Below are positions 23,222 to 33,672 of a stretch of 64,000 bases of DNA, in pieces. The notes under the pieces were generated by a model. It was given only the letters and a program-made list of their open reading frames with translations, made no database searches and was not told the origin of the DNA. Numbering within the stretch: position 1 is the first letter of the stretch; each line of letters starts with the position of its first letter. Source of the DNA: Chondrus crispus (Eukaryota; Rhodophyta; Florideophyceae; Gigartinales; Gigartinaceae); NCBI RefSeq assembly GCF_000350225.1, contig NW_005178479.1:155819-219818 (forward strand), read 5' to 3'. The translations under genes were made by a program, and so were the position numbers.

Positions 23222-24097
23222 ATGGCCGATGCCAAGCAATGCGTTACGCTAGCTTGCGACACCGTCGGCCTGCTCATCACCTTCCTCCAACTCGGTCAGT
23301 TCCTCCCTCAGCACTATGAGATGGCCGTCGACCGCTCAGTCGTCGGCGTCTCGCCCTGGCTTCTCTTTTTTAGCAGTTTGTATACGTATCTCGCCGCCCT
23401 GGATATCCTCCTCATCGGTTCCGCCAAAGCGTTTGCGTGCAAAGATGGAGTGTATCGATGCTTTATCAAGGACCAGCCATTATTGCAGATGTGTGGTTCT
23501 GCCGTCTTGTCGATAGGGATGTGGTACTGGTTTCTGAAGTATCACGTTGAGTCAGAGGACATTGTCGACTCGGAGGAGCGCAAGCTAGTCGGCTCCTTCT
23601 TTTACGGTACCCTATCAGCACGCATGTTCTTTAACGCCTTTCTCGTCTCTGCGGGAGTATTCACAGTCGCGGCCGGAGTCCTTTTAATGGGGTTTGGAGT
23701 CAATAGTGAGACTGTCGCATCATATGCACACCTGTGCGGCCTCCTTGCGGCCTTGTTTAACGCCCTCATGTGGATTCCACAAATTCTTGTTACATATGCT
23801 TTTGGCCACAAGGGCGCCTTGAGCATGGGTTGGGTTTTGGCGTCTGTTATTATGGATGTGGCTTACTCCATCTATCTTTCGGCGATGGGCATGCATTGGT
23901 CTGTTTGGGCGAATAATATTCCCGATGGTATCCAAACTGGCATTCTCCTCGTCATGCTTATTTGGTTCGAGTACAGAGACCGCCAACGAGGCCTCGATGA
24001 TTTCGGACACCACCTTGAAAACCGCGCCAATGAACCAGTGCTGGCGACACTTCTTACGGAAGGCAGTGTGGATAGAGCAGAATTCACAGAGCTGTAA
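23222..24097 (+). CDS. PQ-loop repeat seven-helix membrane protein
   Basis: 291-residue integral membrane protein. Two PQ-loop motifs lie in matching positions of two three-helix halves: QFLPQHYEM (PQ at 29-30), followed by SVVGVSPWL, and MWIPQILVTY (PQ at 186-187), followed by KGALSMGWV. The Ser/Gly-x-Ser pattern after each PQ is typical of the PQ-loop/SWEET/MtN3 superfamily, which includes lysosomal amino-acid exporters (PQLC2, cystinosin), MPDU1 and KDEL receptors. About seven hydrophobic segments span residues 10-255, with a soluble acidic C-terminus. The substrate cannot be inferred; the closest overall layout is to uncharacterised PQ-loop proteins. The ATG at 23222 is in good context (tttcATGg) and no intron is needed. 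Confidence 0.85.
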   Translation: MADAKQCVTLACDTVGLLITFLQLGQFLPQHYEMAVDRSVVGVSPWLLFFSSLYTYLAALDILLIGSAKAFACKDGVYRCFIKDQPLLQMCGSAVLSIGMWYWFLKYHVESEDIVDSEERKLVGSFFYGTLSARMFFNAFLVSAGVFTVAAGVLLMGFGVNSETVASYAHLCGLLAALFNALMWIPQILVTYAFGHKGALSMGWVLASVIMDVAYSIYLSAMGMHWSVWANNIPDGIQTGILLVMLIWFEYRDRQRGLDDFGHHLENRANEPVLATLLTEGSVDRAEFTEL

Positions 24098-26644
24098 TAA
24101 GTGTAGCACGGTATGTGCTCGAGCACTGTCAAGCAAGTGAGCGCGATAACGGGACGGAAGGCGTTTTGTATATTAGATGCGGGTAAACAAGCAAGCTGTA
24201 CTGAACCAATTTGCTCGCACTTGGCAGGGAAATGCTCATTTTTATTCTAGCCGAAAAAGTTGTCGAGAGAGAGAATGGCTGGATGATGTGTAAATAGTAA
24301 GGCGATTCGTGATAGTGAGACGAACATGCAGGAAACTTGTGGAGAAAGGATTCAGGTCTCGAGGACAGTTTTGATAGTTCAAGACGATGACGTCGAGGAT
24401 TGGAGGTCTCCTCAAGATCCATGTTTGTGAATGCACTAGGGCGAGCGACGAACTCCTGCTGCCGGTGTCATTATGGAGATATTAAAAAAGCCGGTGCTAT
24501 TCTTTTCGCGACGACGTCTGTCAGGGTTTGCAGGGCAAGACATCTATGGTATGTTGTTGCAATGGCACAGCCGTATCGCGAGAAGAGCATTTAGTAAATA
24601 AACATTTCTTATTTTTGATGTTCGTGCATGTGTTGAGGCCAACGTGTCTTCTCCGTACCTCATGTTTCTTGAGATTGCGAAGCGGAACGGTATGCGAATT
24701 GTTGTGCCGACATGTTGGGAGGAGGGGGTCGAAATAAAGCGGAAGCTCTTGGTAGGGCTCATCGTTCTCAATATGATTCCCTTCATGACGGGCGCTTCGT
24801 GAGGGGGCGGCGAATAGTTGAATAGTTTGATCTGAGATGAAGAAGGAGTCATGCGGTGACTTGACATGTAACTCTGCCTCAGGAACACCCGAAGACAAGA
24901 TTTTGAACGAGTAGCCGATTCGAAAACACTCTTTTTTCACTTTACCCGGCCCCCCTGCCATTTAAAGTTTGAATCAGAGGAGACAATGGAAGCCTTCGGC
25001 GAGGAAGAAACGCTACCGGCAAACCAATAATTCCCTTCGAAAAGGAGCACAAGAACTGAAGAAAAACATCTGAAGAAGTGCCTTTCCAGTTGTTTGACTT
25101 TAAGTTGTCAAGATGCGTCTGCACAATACAACCGGAGCAGCCCCATCCGAAGGGAATGCTAAAAATGCGACGTTGATCGCAGTTAACCGACCACCGTATA
25201 CCGTCACACACTAGGGGACATGCCTGAACCATTTCACAAAATATTTGTTACAGGGATATCCAAGAACAGTTGAACTTCGGATATTGTTTGACCTTGGCCT
25301 GGCAAAGTGAAGCATATGGCCGCTTCGAGAGCTGCCTCGCTGCTCAAGGCCCAACTCAAGAGGAAAAGAACAAGATATATAGAAAGAGGTCTGTCAAGGA
25401 AAGAGTTGCAAGGGGCATGGCCCAACGCCTGCACTCATCAACGCCAATTTGACAGATTGCATCCGTTTCTATCTTTTGGCGAGGACGGCCAGGCCAAGTG
25501 CTCCAGCAAGACGAAGATTAATAGAAGTGAAGTCGATGGAGCAAATGTCTCCATGTATTTACTGCAGGAAAGAAATACTCGAACTGCGCTTTTGCAAAAC
25601 TTCAGGACCGATGAAATCAACGACTTCATGACAACTCGGTATTTCGTTTTACTTGACATCTTGTTAGACAAGGAAAGATCAGTTTGTGGCAGTTGGTATT
25701 GCTACCAACTGCTGCAAGCTAGCTATGGCGATCCAAATATTACAATATCAACGTCACCATCATGAAACAGGGCACCGTGCTTTTGAGTGCGAGATTAGTT
25801 GGCTTCTACGCCTTTCTATTTCTTCGTTAGTACATAAGTATCGATTAGTACCCTGCACTCTGAAGACATAATATCACGTTATGAAAACATATGTATCAGC
25901 TGCTCTGCGCCAGGGTATCGGCTGATTTACCTTCCTGCTCTTATCATTGCGTCTGTTGCTCTTTTTAGCGTATATGCGCATGTCCTTTACCTGTTCCCCA
26001 TCATCTGAGGAGACGTCCAAGCCCTCGAGCGTCATCATGCATCTTGCTGATGAGCAATTCAGCATTCTGTGCTGTGGTTAGAACCGAATGAATGATTCCG
26101 GCGAAAACATAGCCTGCATTCTGTTGACGAAGTAGCTTATGCTTCTAGCTAGCGAGGACACCTCGTCAAAATGATTCGTCTGGTTTGCTCTATATTCTCT
26201 ACCAGCACGCGCTAGTTACCTGTCAGTGATTGTTGCATTGCCCTTCTGTCAACGTAAGCCTGAACCTCAAGCCTGCCCTGAGTCAAGACACTAATTGATG
26301 CAATGAGAGCCAGGCGAACAAACCAGCAAGTTAAGACAGTTTTGATAGGCAAGAGGGCGTTTTCTTGCTTCGGTTTTGGAGAGACTACAATCCCAACGAG
26401 CAGAAATACATCGACATAAGGGCAAAGTAAGCAGTTTAAGTGAAGCACCCTACACGAATACAACGCGCTCGTACAATACAACCCCCAATGGTTTCATGAC
26501 CCAGCTTGTTGCAATCCGTGCATGACAACCTTGTGTTCCTAAAAAATATGATGAACTGCGTCCGGTATGCAGACTTTACGGCGATGAGTGCATTTAATTC
26601 CCGTGTCCCTAAAAAGATAACCATCTACGCCTGGGCTGAAAATC
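24098..26644. other. Gene-poor spacer, ~2.5 kb
   Basis: No recognisable gene. Frames at 24521-24961 (minus, 146 codons) and 25307-25765 (plus, 152 codons) show no domain and no intron signals that extend them convincingly. I treat them as chance, with low certainty. Confidence 0.45.
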
Positions 26645-27679
26645 TTAGGGCGGCGGAAGTCGCGACAGCGGTTTTGCAGGCTTGAAATCCTTGGGCAGGA
26701 CTTTCTTAATATAAGGATAGATGAGGCGGTACGTGGTCTTGATGGTGACATCGGCCACGCCCGTAACGTCGGCGATCTCCTTCGCCGTGCGTACGTGCTT
26801 ATCGTCGCTGAGCTGGGTGACAACATAAATCGAGGAAGCGGCGACGGTGGTGTACGTCTTCCCGTATACGCCCTCCTGGTTCTGTAGCGCGTTGGCGACG
26901 GCATCGGCGGCATTAATAACATCCCTCGGCAAGTCGAGGAGATTGCAGAATCGAGTAACAAAGTCATCAGTCCCCCTGACGTAGGTGGTCTTCGCGCCCT
27001 CCAGCACGAGCTCCATCTTCTTGACCGTGGCGCCCACGTTCTTCTTCGGGACCTTTGTCAAGCCGCAGATCTCCTTATACGTACGCGCGGCCTTCTCATT
27101 CCTACATGCAATGAATAAGCTGGAGGCAATAATCTCGCTGACTTCCTCATCTCGCAACGGGCGGGATCTCGTGAAGACATCCGGATTGGACGCGGTCTTC
27201 TTGAGGGTCAAATGGTCGCGGTACCTCTTAAACAATTCCTTTGCCCTCTTCGAGATGGACCCCGTCAATGAAAGACGCTCGCAGAACCTATCAATCCTAC
27301 CCATGACGGCAATCATGACTTTATCGGCGTCAGATATGGCATTTCTCTGCTGAGCACGATTGAGTGCCTTATTAAGCTGCCCCCCTCCCCTAGCACCATT
27401 CCCAATACTGGTCCCCTGCTCGCCCTCTAGAAGGGGGTTAGCCGCGGGTCCGGCGCGGTTGGGGTCGTCGCCTTCCTCAGCGGTGAAGGTGCGCCACTCG
27501 GTGCCGAGGTCGAGCAAACGGTCCTGGACGACGAGGCCGCAGGAGCGACAGACGGCGTTCCCGTGGGCCCAGTCCTCGATGATGTCGTCGCTTTCGCACT
27601 CGGGGCACTCTTCCGGCAGCTCGCGCTCCATGCTGGGTGCCATGCCGGACAGCACGGCGCGCTTGTTGATCGTGGTCAT
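26645..27679 (-). CDS. Transcription initiation factor TFIIB
   Basis: General RNA polymerase II factor that bridges TBP-bound promoters and polymerase. 344 residues from the ATG at 27677-27679. Parts in order: zinc ribbon with C25-P-E-C28 and C44-R-S-C47 (a histidine lies between); B-reader segment GTEWRTF at 59-65; a Gly-rich linker; then two cyclin-like repeats (from ~100 with ISDADKVMIAVMGRIDRFCERLSL, second repeat from ~210). The core includes SLFIACRNEKAARTYKEIC and the C-terminal repeat SSIYVVTQLSDDKHVRTAKE. Length is normal for TFIIB. The frame stays open upstream to 27760, but that part is an Arg-Thr/Ala-Arg simple repeat from a (GTGCGA)n tract, so I reject it. An ATG at 27641-27643 is a shorter alternative. 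No intron. Confidence 0.95.
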   Translation of the reverse strand: MTTINKRAVLSGMAPSMERELPEECPECESDDIIEDWAHGNAVCRSCGLVVQDRLLDLGTEWRTFTAEEGDDPNRAGPAANPLLEGEQGTSIGNGARGGGQLNKALNRAQQRNAISDADKVMIAVMGRIDRFCERLSLTGSISKRAKELFKRYRDHLTLKKTASNPDVFTRSRPLRDEEVSEIIASSLFIACRNEKAARTYKEICGLTKVPKKNVGATVKKMELVLEGAKTTYVRGTDDFVTRFCNLLDLPRDVINAADAVANALQNQEGVYGKTYTTVAASSIYVVTQLSDDKHVRTAKEIADVTGVADVTIKTTYRLIYPYIKKVLPKDFKPAKPLSRLPPP

Positions 27680-28365
27680 GGTGAGGGGAGGGAGGGCGCG
27701 GCGCGGGCGCGGATGGGCGCGGGCGTGGGTGCGAGTGCGAGTGCGAGTGCAGGCACGCAAGGAAAGAGGACGGGGAAGGAGGCGGTGACAGACGAGGGGA
27801 CGCGCTTCCCCTTCGTACGTGCACCGAGTCTAGTTTATGTGGGTGGATGGGTCGTCTCTCCCGGGGGCCGTTGTGAGGTTTTAAGTGTCAAAGCGGTCGT
27901 CCGTTCCGACGTGGCTGTCTCCATACTCAACCATCGGAAAGATGGAACGCAGAACAACGATGCGACAGCTCACCTCGGCAAATATAACAGTAAACAGGAA
28001 AATGCGCGGGGACCATTGGATAAGAGCAGCGGAATTTACAGATTACACCTCGCATACACGAATTGAAGCAATACACGCGTACACGTGCAATGCTGACGAG
28101 GTTGAACCATTTTGAAAGTCTCCCGTTTCATAAATTCGCATCCCCCTTTGCTACCTCGATCTGCATGTCGCGCCAACCTACTCCGTCCAAACTTGTCTTA
28201 TTCTCCATCCGTGTCTCCTTGCTCTCTCTACCTATGCTATTTAGCTAAGAGTAATGCCCCCGCAACGAAAACCTTCTCGTCACGCCCTCGACCGGTATCG
28301 CATCTTCGCGTTGGCATCGACTGTCAAAACTGCGAGAAAATGGCAACCACCGGCTCACTGAAATC
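27680..28365. other. Promoter region of TFIIB and 3' flank of the RING/Rcat gene
   Basis: Contains a (GTGCGA)-type simple repeat at about 27727-27752 immediately upstream of TFIIB. No further gene seen. Confidence 0.5.
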
Positions 28366-29352
28366 TCAAAGCCTATTTTCTGTACTTGGATGCACCAGCG
28401 CTCTCAATCGCATCTTAGCCGGCCGTCCCTCCTGACCATTTTCAACCTCCTCCGCCTCTCTCAAACCTCTCCTAGCTAACCTCGTCTGCATCCTCGTCGT
28501 CACACCAAGCCCCCCAAACTCAGGCCCGTGCAACCCTCTAAGAGCAACCCTGGGTCTTTGGTCAACAATCCCTGCCATCCGTGCTGCCTCCTCACCATTC
28601 TCTTCCAAGTGCGCCTGCAAGTCCTCCAGTAGCGCCGCAATCCTCGCTCGCACCACATCACAAAGCGTCTCAAACCGCACCGGCAACGGCAGCAACCCTA
28701 ACACCCCGGCCTGTCCAAACGGCAGCCCACATCTTCTCGGACACCCAAACCCTCCAATACCCCATCGCTCCCCACACGAGTAGCAAAACTCGCCTCCGCA
28801 CAAACAGCTCATATGCGAGCACCCATGCGTCCGTTCCACGCCTGTCCCGCAATCCGGACACCGTCGCCACCCTAACGTCCCCATCAATTCCTCCAGCTTG
28901 TCATCCCCGCCCTCGCTAGCGGTGCCCCCTTGCGTCGATTCTTTGTCTGAAGCGTCGTCCGCGCTCTGCTCGTGGCTTCCCAGAAGCTCGCACTGGAAGC
29001 GCGACAGCCGCCCGATTTCCTCCTCATTGAGCAGGCCACGGAGCCCCGACAGCGGCACGGGAGCGCGACACTCTTGACCAGCGCATCGCAGCGGCAGCAT
29101 CTGGCGGTCTTTCAGGGCGGTGCGGGCGTATGCAGCAAGACACGAGCGGCAGTATGCATTCAAGCAATTATCACAGGAGAAAACAGGATGGTGATGGTTG
29201 GAGATTGGGTCCCAACAGGCAGCGCACGTCTGCGGAGCGGTAAGGAGTGAGGCGATGGAGAGGCGCGGGCGAGTGCGGGCAGGCTCTTCGATGGGTTCGT
29301 GGCTGTCGCGGATGAGATCGCGGACGGCGTCATAGAAGCGTTTCTTACCCAT
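28366..29352 (-). CDS. RING/Rcat (RBR-like) zinc-binding protein, possible E3 ubiquitin ligase
   Basis: 328 residues from the ATG at 29350-29352 (MGKKRFYDAV). Residues 43-95 form a RING1-like cluster: CAAC, a histidine run, then CDNC, CRSC and C90/C95. Residues 165-193 match an RBR Rcat (RING2) domain: CPDC, GCSHMSC, LCGGEFCYSC. Cys178 in GCSHM sits where the catalytic, ubiquitin-accepting Cys of HHARI/parkin lies. The central IBR expected between them is missing; instead there is an acidic Ser/Asp/Gly linker. The last ~110 residues are Arg/Leu/Glu-rich and probably helical. Similar two-module proteins exist in fungi. The frame extends upstream to 30048, but that part is low-complexity Pro/Ser/His sequence and is probably promoter. 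It could act as an E3 ligase; this is inference from motifs. Confidence 0.75.
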   Translation of the reverse strand: MGKKRFYDAVRDLIRDSHEPIEEPARTRPRLSIASLLTAPQTCAACWDPISNHHHPVFSCDNCLNAYCRSCLAAYARTALKDRQMLPLRCAGQECRAPVPLSGLRGLLNEEEIGRLSRFQCELLGSHEQSADDASDKESTQGGTASEGGDDKLEELMGTLGWRRCPDCGTGVERTHGCSHMSCLCGGEFCYSCGERWGIGGFGCPRRCGLPFGQAGVLGLLPLPVRFETLCDVVRARIAALLEDLQAHLEENGEEAARMAGIVDQRPRVALRGLHGPEFGGLGVTTRMQTRLARRGLREAEEVENGQEGRPAKMRLRALVHPSTENRL

Positions 29353-31107
29353 AGTGGATGTCGGTGACGTGGATGGGAGTGGATGAATATTCAGGGAAGT
29401 GAGGTTGGGCGAGGATGTGAGACTATTCAAGCCCGACGCGGAGGGATGGGGAAGCCAGTTACGGCATTCCTCTTGGGGGTAGGCCCGGGGAGAGGTAAAT
29501 ATACGGCGAATGGGTGTGTAGAAAGGTGTGCGAAAGAGGGTTGAGGAGTTGTCTGAAAAAGTGGGAGGTATGTTTCGATGGTGGTTGCAGGGTGAAAAGT
29601 AACAAGTGTGGTTGAGGTGATTAAGGCCACGTGAAGTGGATGTGAGGTGAGATGGTGTGTATGTGAGGAGCAAGGAAGATGAGGTTTTGAGTGGCGATTT
29701 CGCAAGTGGGTGTAGATTTCGCAAGTGGGTGTAGGACGGAGGTCGACTCCGAAATAATGGGGCTGGAAAGGGTAGTGAAGCGGGATAAAAGCGGGGTTTG
29801 GCTGGGTTTGTGTAGCGGGCTTGCGGGATGTATTGAGGGGGGGGGGGAGGGGGAAGGGTAAGGGACGGGTGGGGGGGGGAGGGGATAAAGGAGCTTGGAA
29901 GGAAAATGAGAGTTGAATCGGGGCGGGGGAGTTGAAAAGGGAGGCCGAGTGGCGAGGAGGCGAGGATTGGGTAATCGTGCGAAAACAAGTCGAAAAGTGG
30001 AAATACGATGAGACAAGGGCGATTTTGTTGCTGAAGCCGCGGCGACACCGCTTCTGACTCGCTCCAGATTGCGCTCTGATTGGCTACTTAGACCCTCTTT
30101 CGGATTCCGAACACGTCCTTCCTCGCGCGATCCAGATCCCTTCCATCCCGTTCCAACTTCGGGCCCCAAATCGCTCCTTCCAACACCGCCACTTCCGCCA
30201 CACCTGCGTCCCGCACTCCGCCCTCTGCCCAATCACATCCCGAATCCCCCCTCCCTCCTAGGACCGCCCATCCCCAAATCCATCACCCCCGCATTCCGCC
30301 CCCGATGGGTCCCCCATTCCCCCTCCGTCCACCGCCACCGTAGAAATTCCACCGCCTGAGATTGCGAGTTCCTCCAGCCCCTTACAGCATGACCGTGAAG
30401 CCACTCATGTCAGCCAATCCTATCCCCGACCGCATCATCCGTCCCTCTAACAAAAGCATAAACTCCCGCCCGCACCATCTTCCTTCCTACCTGCCTCCCC
30501 TTTTTAATCCGAAAAACTTCCTTGGCCTTAACGCAATTCACAACCCATCACAAAACATCTGTACCTGCCTTTCTTCCAACCGCAGAACGGCACATCCCCG
30601 AATACTCAAACAGCCCCTTTTCCACATTTTGGAATTTTTTTGCCCCGCTACAACTACTCACTCGCGCACAACCGGCCCATCGGCCTTTCCTCTCATCTCC
30701 TTCTCGAGACTGAAAATCCTAATCGCTCTGTCTTGCATGCTCAAACATAACTTTCCTATTTTTCCACCGGAAAAGAGACATCACCACCCTTTCTCATTGG
30801 CTACCCAAAATCCCGATTCATACACCTTCACACGTGGACACCTCACGCAATCCATTACACTATCTTACACAACAATTCTGCCACCAACTAGTACAATTAC
30901 TCTCCATATTTACTAATTTAGGGCAGCGCCGTCCGCTAACAACAATCCGGGCGCCGTCGGTATGGCCCCCATCTCATTGCCATCTCACCCTGCCCACGCA
31001 GCGTTGTAATCGCTCTCGGATCCTTTTCGTAGACCATTTGCGAAGCCCTATCTCTACACGGGCATTCCGTTCCTCCTTGCCGTCGCGTCCGCCCGCTTTC
31101 AACCGCA
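29353..31107. other. Divergent promoter region between RING/Rcat and RPL19 genes
   Basis: About 1.75 kb between a minus-strand and a plus-strand gene. It is G-rich on the left and C-rich on the right, and holds a 19-bp direct duplication (GATTTCGCAAGTGGGTGTA) near 29697-29733. The long frames across it are low-complexity and overlap on both strands, so I call no gene. Confidence 0.5.
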
Positions 31108-31965
31108 ATGGTGTCCCTCAAGCTTCAGAAGAGGCTCGCTGCCTCCGTTCTCGGATGCGGAAAGAACAAGGTCTGGCTCGATCCCAATGAAGTCAACGAG
31201 ATCTCTATGGCCAATTCCAGTACGTTGTCCCCTTCCTTTTCGTGTCCTAGCCGAAATCCCGCCCCTTCCTTTGCTCAGCGTCTAAGTCGCGAGAACCCGC
31301 CATTTACCGCCCTACCCACGGGCAAGCCTTGGAAACCACGGCACCGCCCCTCTCTTTAGCGTTGCCGCTAGTCGTTCACGCACCTAATCGCCTCGCGATA
31401 ACCCGTCAATATGAAAACCATGTTATACTCCGTCCACGCTACGCCACGGAATCTAACCACGTTACTCATCCTCCCGAATCCATTCGCCTCTGCAGGGCAA
31501 AATATTCGCAAGCTCGTCTCCGACGGCTTCGTCATCAAGAAGCCCGTCACGGTACACTCCCGCGCGCGCGTCCGCATGAACCAAGCGGCGAAGCGCAAGG
31601 GCCGGCATAGCGGCTACGGTAAGCGTCTTGGAACACGTGACGCCCGTCTTCCGCAAAAGGTCTTGTGGATGCGTCGCCAGCGCGTCCTGCGTAACCTCCT
31701 ACGCAAGTACCGCGAGGCGAAGAAGATCGACCGCTACCTCTACCACGAGCTCTACCTCCGCTGCAAGGGTAATGTCTTCAAGAACCGCCGCGTCTTGATG
31801 GAAAGCATCCACAAGGCCAAGGCCGAGAAGGCCCGTAGCCAGGCCCTCGCCGACCAGTTCGAGGCCCGCAGGATTAAGAATAAGGCCGCCAGGGAGCGCA
31901 AGGCCGCTCGCTTGGAAGAGCGTCGTAAGGTTGAGGGTTCTGAGCTTAAGCCGACCGCTTCGTAA
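31108..31965 (+). CDS. RPL19: 60S ribosomal protein L19 (eL19), 2 exons
   Basis: Cytosolic large-subunit protein that forms an intersubunit bridge. Spliced product 193 residues: exon 1 31108-31219 and exon 2 31496-31965. Exon 1 gives [21 protein letters not shown], the classic eL19 N-terminus. The junction restores NSRQNIRKL, and exon 2 continues with [21 protein letters not shown], the helical [21 protein letters not shown] and KGNVFKNRR, ending in a Lys/Arg/Glu-rich helix. Length agrees with eL19 in other eukaryotes (~190). The ATG context is caATGg. The conserved position of the frame on both sides makes the splice assignment secure. Confidence 0.96.
31220..31495 (+). other. Spliceosomal intron, 276 nt, in RPL19
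   Basis: Donor GTACGT at 31220 and acceptor CCTCTGCAG ending at 31495. It splits an Arg codon (A|GG) in the conserved NSRQ segment. Confidence 0.92.
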
Positions 31966-32160
31966 AGGTACCGTTTTTCTGCGGTTTGTCGACTAGTTTG
32001 CGATGTGGACTGCGATCCCGCTCATAAGCGTTTCTTTCATTGACCTAAAGTTCGCATGTTTCATACGCGCAGTATTGCACCGCTGCAGTCCTCTGCGTGG
32101 AGCACAGTTCGTGGGGCCTTCTCTGTGACAAGCATACTTGATGGCAGGCGGTAGTACCCC

Positions 32161-32326
32161 GCTGATCGTGCATAACATTGCTCCCAGCGCCCAATGAGAC
32201 AGACGAAGGATCCAGCTATGTGTAGTTACCGTAGCGTTGGATTGCTGATCGTGCATAACATTGCTCCAAGCGCCCAATCAGACAGACGAAGGATCCAGCT
32301 ATGTGTAGTTATCGTAGCGTTGGATT
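32161..32326. repeat. Tandem duplication, 83-bp unit, two copies
   Basis: Copy 1 (32161-32243) starts GCTGATCGTGCATAACATTG; copy 2 (32244-32326) repeats it with only about three substitutions. Confidence 0.92.
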
Positions 32327-33116
32327 GTCTGGTGTCGATTTGGTTAGATGTATTTTGGTGTGTGCCCATCCGCACAAACGTCTCTAAAGTCTTTGATCAG
32401 CAGTGCTGACTCAGTACTCCACCGCCTTGCGAAAAACGACAACGAGGTGGTGTGTGAAGCCTGTCTCTTTCGATTTTCAACGATTTCTTAGGGCAGGTGC
32501 ATTGATTGCAATCCCTGCGGCTGCGCTTTGTCAACACACTTGTTGCACTGAGCGGTTTAGCAAGCTGACTTTCAGTCTCAATAGTGATCGTGGAGTCGTC
32601 TTCCACTGTCTTCCATTACTACGTACAGTATGGCTGTTGCGAAATCGTCTTTTTCTGTCGGATATCGGTTCAGCGATGTGAGCAATGTACAGTATTACCT
32701 CACAGGTTACCTTGTGAGACCTGTTTTCGGAGTGTATAGCCTAGAAATGAATGATGCATTCAGAAATGGACATATTTTCTTTAAACGCACTGCCTGTATG
32801 ATGGGAACCGTATCAGGCGCAGAGGGCGTCGGTACGCTTTCCTTAATATCAACGGCATTGCGCTGCTGAAAACAGATCACATGTTATCGGGCGTCCCAAG
32901 ACGAAAATGCAAACGAGTGTGGCATTGAAAGCTTGTTAAGTGGTGCAGGACACTGGAGAGTATCAAGGTGAAATAAATAACGAGGGGAAGTGCATGAGGA
33001 ACTGAAAAAATAGGACCCCCAGTGATAGTCGCTGGAAAAGTTGTCATACTGCAGGGAGCCAATAGGTACAGTTGATCGTTGATGCACAGGGAATACGGTA
33101 CTACAGGGGCTTCAGG

Positions 33117-33165
33117 GGCTTCTCTGCAAGGAGGTGTAGACTCTACACCTCCTTGCAGAGAAGCC
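33117..33165. repeat. Perfect inverted repeat, 24-bp arms, 1-nt loop
   Basis: Left arm 33117-33140 starts GGCTTCTCTGCAAGG; right arm 33142-33165 is its exact reverse complement. It abuts the next palindrome without a spacer. Confidence 0.93.
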
Positions 33166-33216
33166 TATCCCTAACGTACTAGCCTCTACACTGTAGAGGC
33201 TAGTACGTTAGGGATA
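33166..33216. repeat. Perfect inverted repeat, 25-bp arms, 1-nt loop
   Basis: Left arm 33166-33190 starts TATCCCTAACGTACTAG; right arm 33192-33216 is its exact reverse complement. It begins at the base after the previous palindrome ends. Confidence 0.93.
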
Positions 33217-33621
33217 AGCGCTGTGCCGAGACACTTGTGACAAGTGAGCTCTACAGGGATGGACGTTTCTATGACCGTGACCGTTAGAGGTCTGGCAGTT
33301 TCCAGGCCATCGGGGAAATTGCGCAGGAACAGCGAGGCTTCATACTATTGCATAAAACGTTGCCTATACAACGTTGCTGGTCCTGCAGTACGGAAAGCAG
33401 GCAGTGTACCGTGTATCGTGCGTGAAGAGGTATCTAAAGGGAAGGCAGAGGCAGAGAGAGAGGAATTGGTGAGTTCCAATACGCGGGATGCACAACAAGC
33501 TATTGGAGTGGAAGGAAGCTGGCGGGGGAGGGGGGCTGGCGTGCAAGAGCTGGAATTGCTGGACCGTGATGACGTATGCGGTAGGCGCGGGAAGGGGGAG
33601 GAGGGGGGTTGTGCAAGGGCG

Positions 33622-33672
33622 CACCACACCGTCACTATCCCCCCTGGCAGGGGGGATAGTGACGGTGTGGTG
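33622..33672. repeat. Perfect inverted repeat, 25-bp arms, 1-nt loop
   Basis: Left arm 33622-33646 starts CACCACACCGTCACTATCC; right arm 33648-33672 is its exact reverse complement. The stem is very GC-rich in the centre. Confidence 0.93.

Noticed and set aside
27680..27760. N-terminal extension of TFIIB
   Set aside because: It is an Arg-Thr/Ala-Arg simple-sequence translation of a (GTGCGA)n tract; the zinc ribbon sits at normal distance from the inner ATG.
29353..30048. N-terminal extension of the RING/Rcat protein
   Set aside because: Low-complexity Pro/Ser/His/Thr translation with no domain; the inner ATG starts a normal-looking protein.
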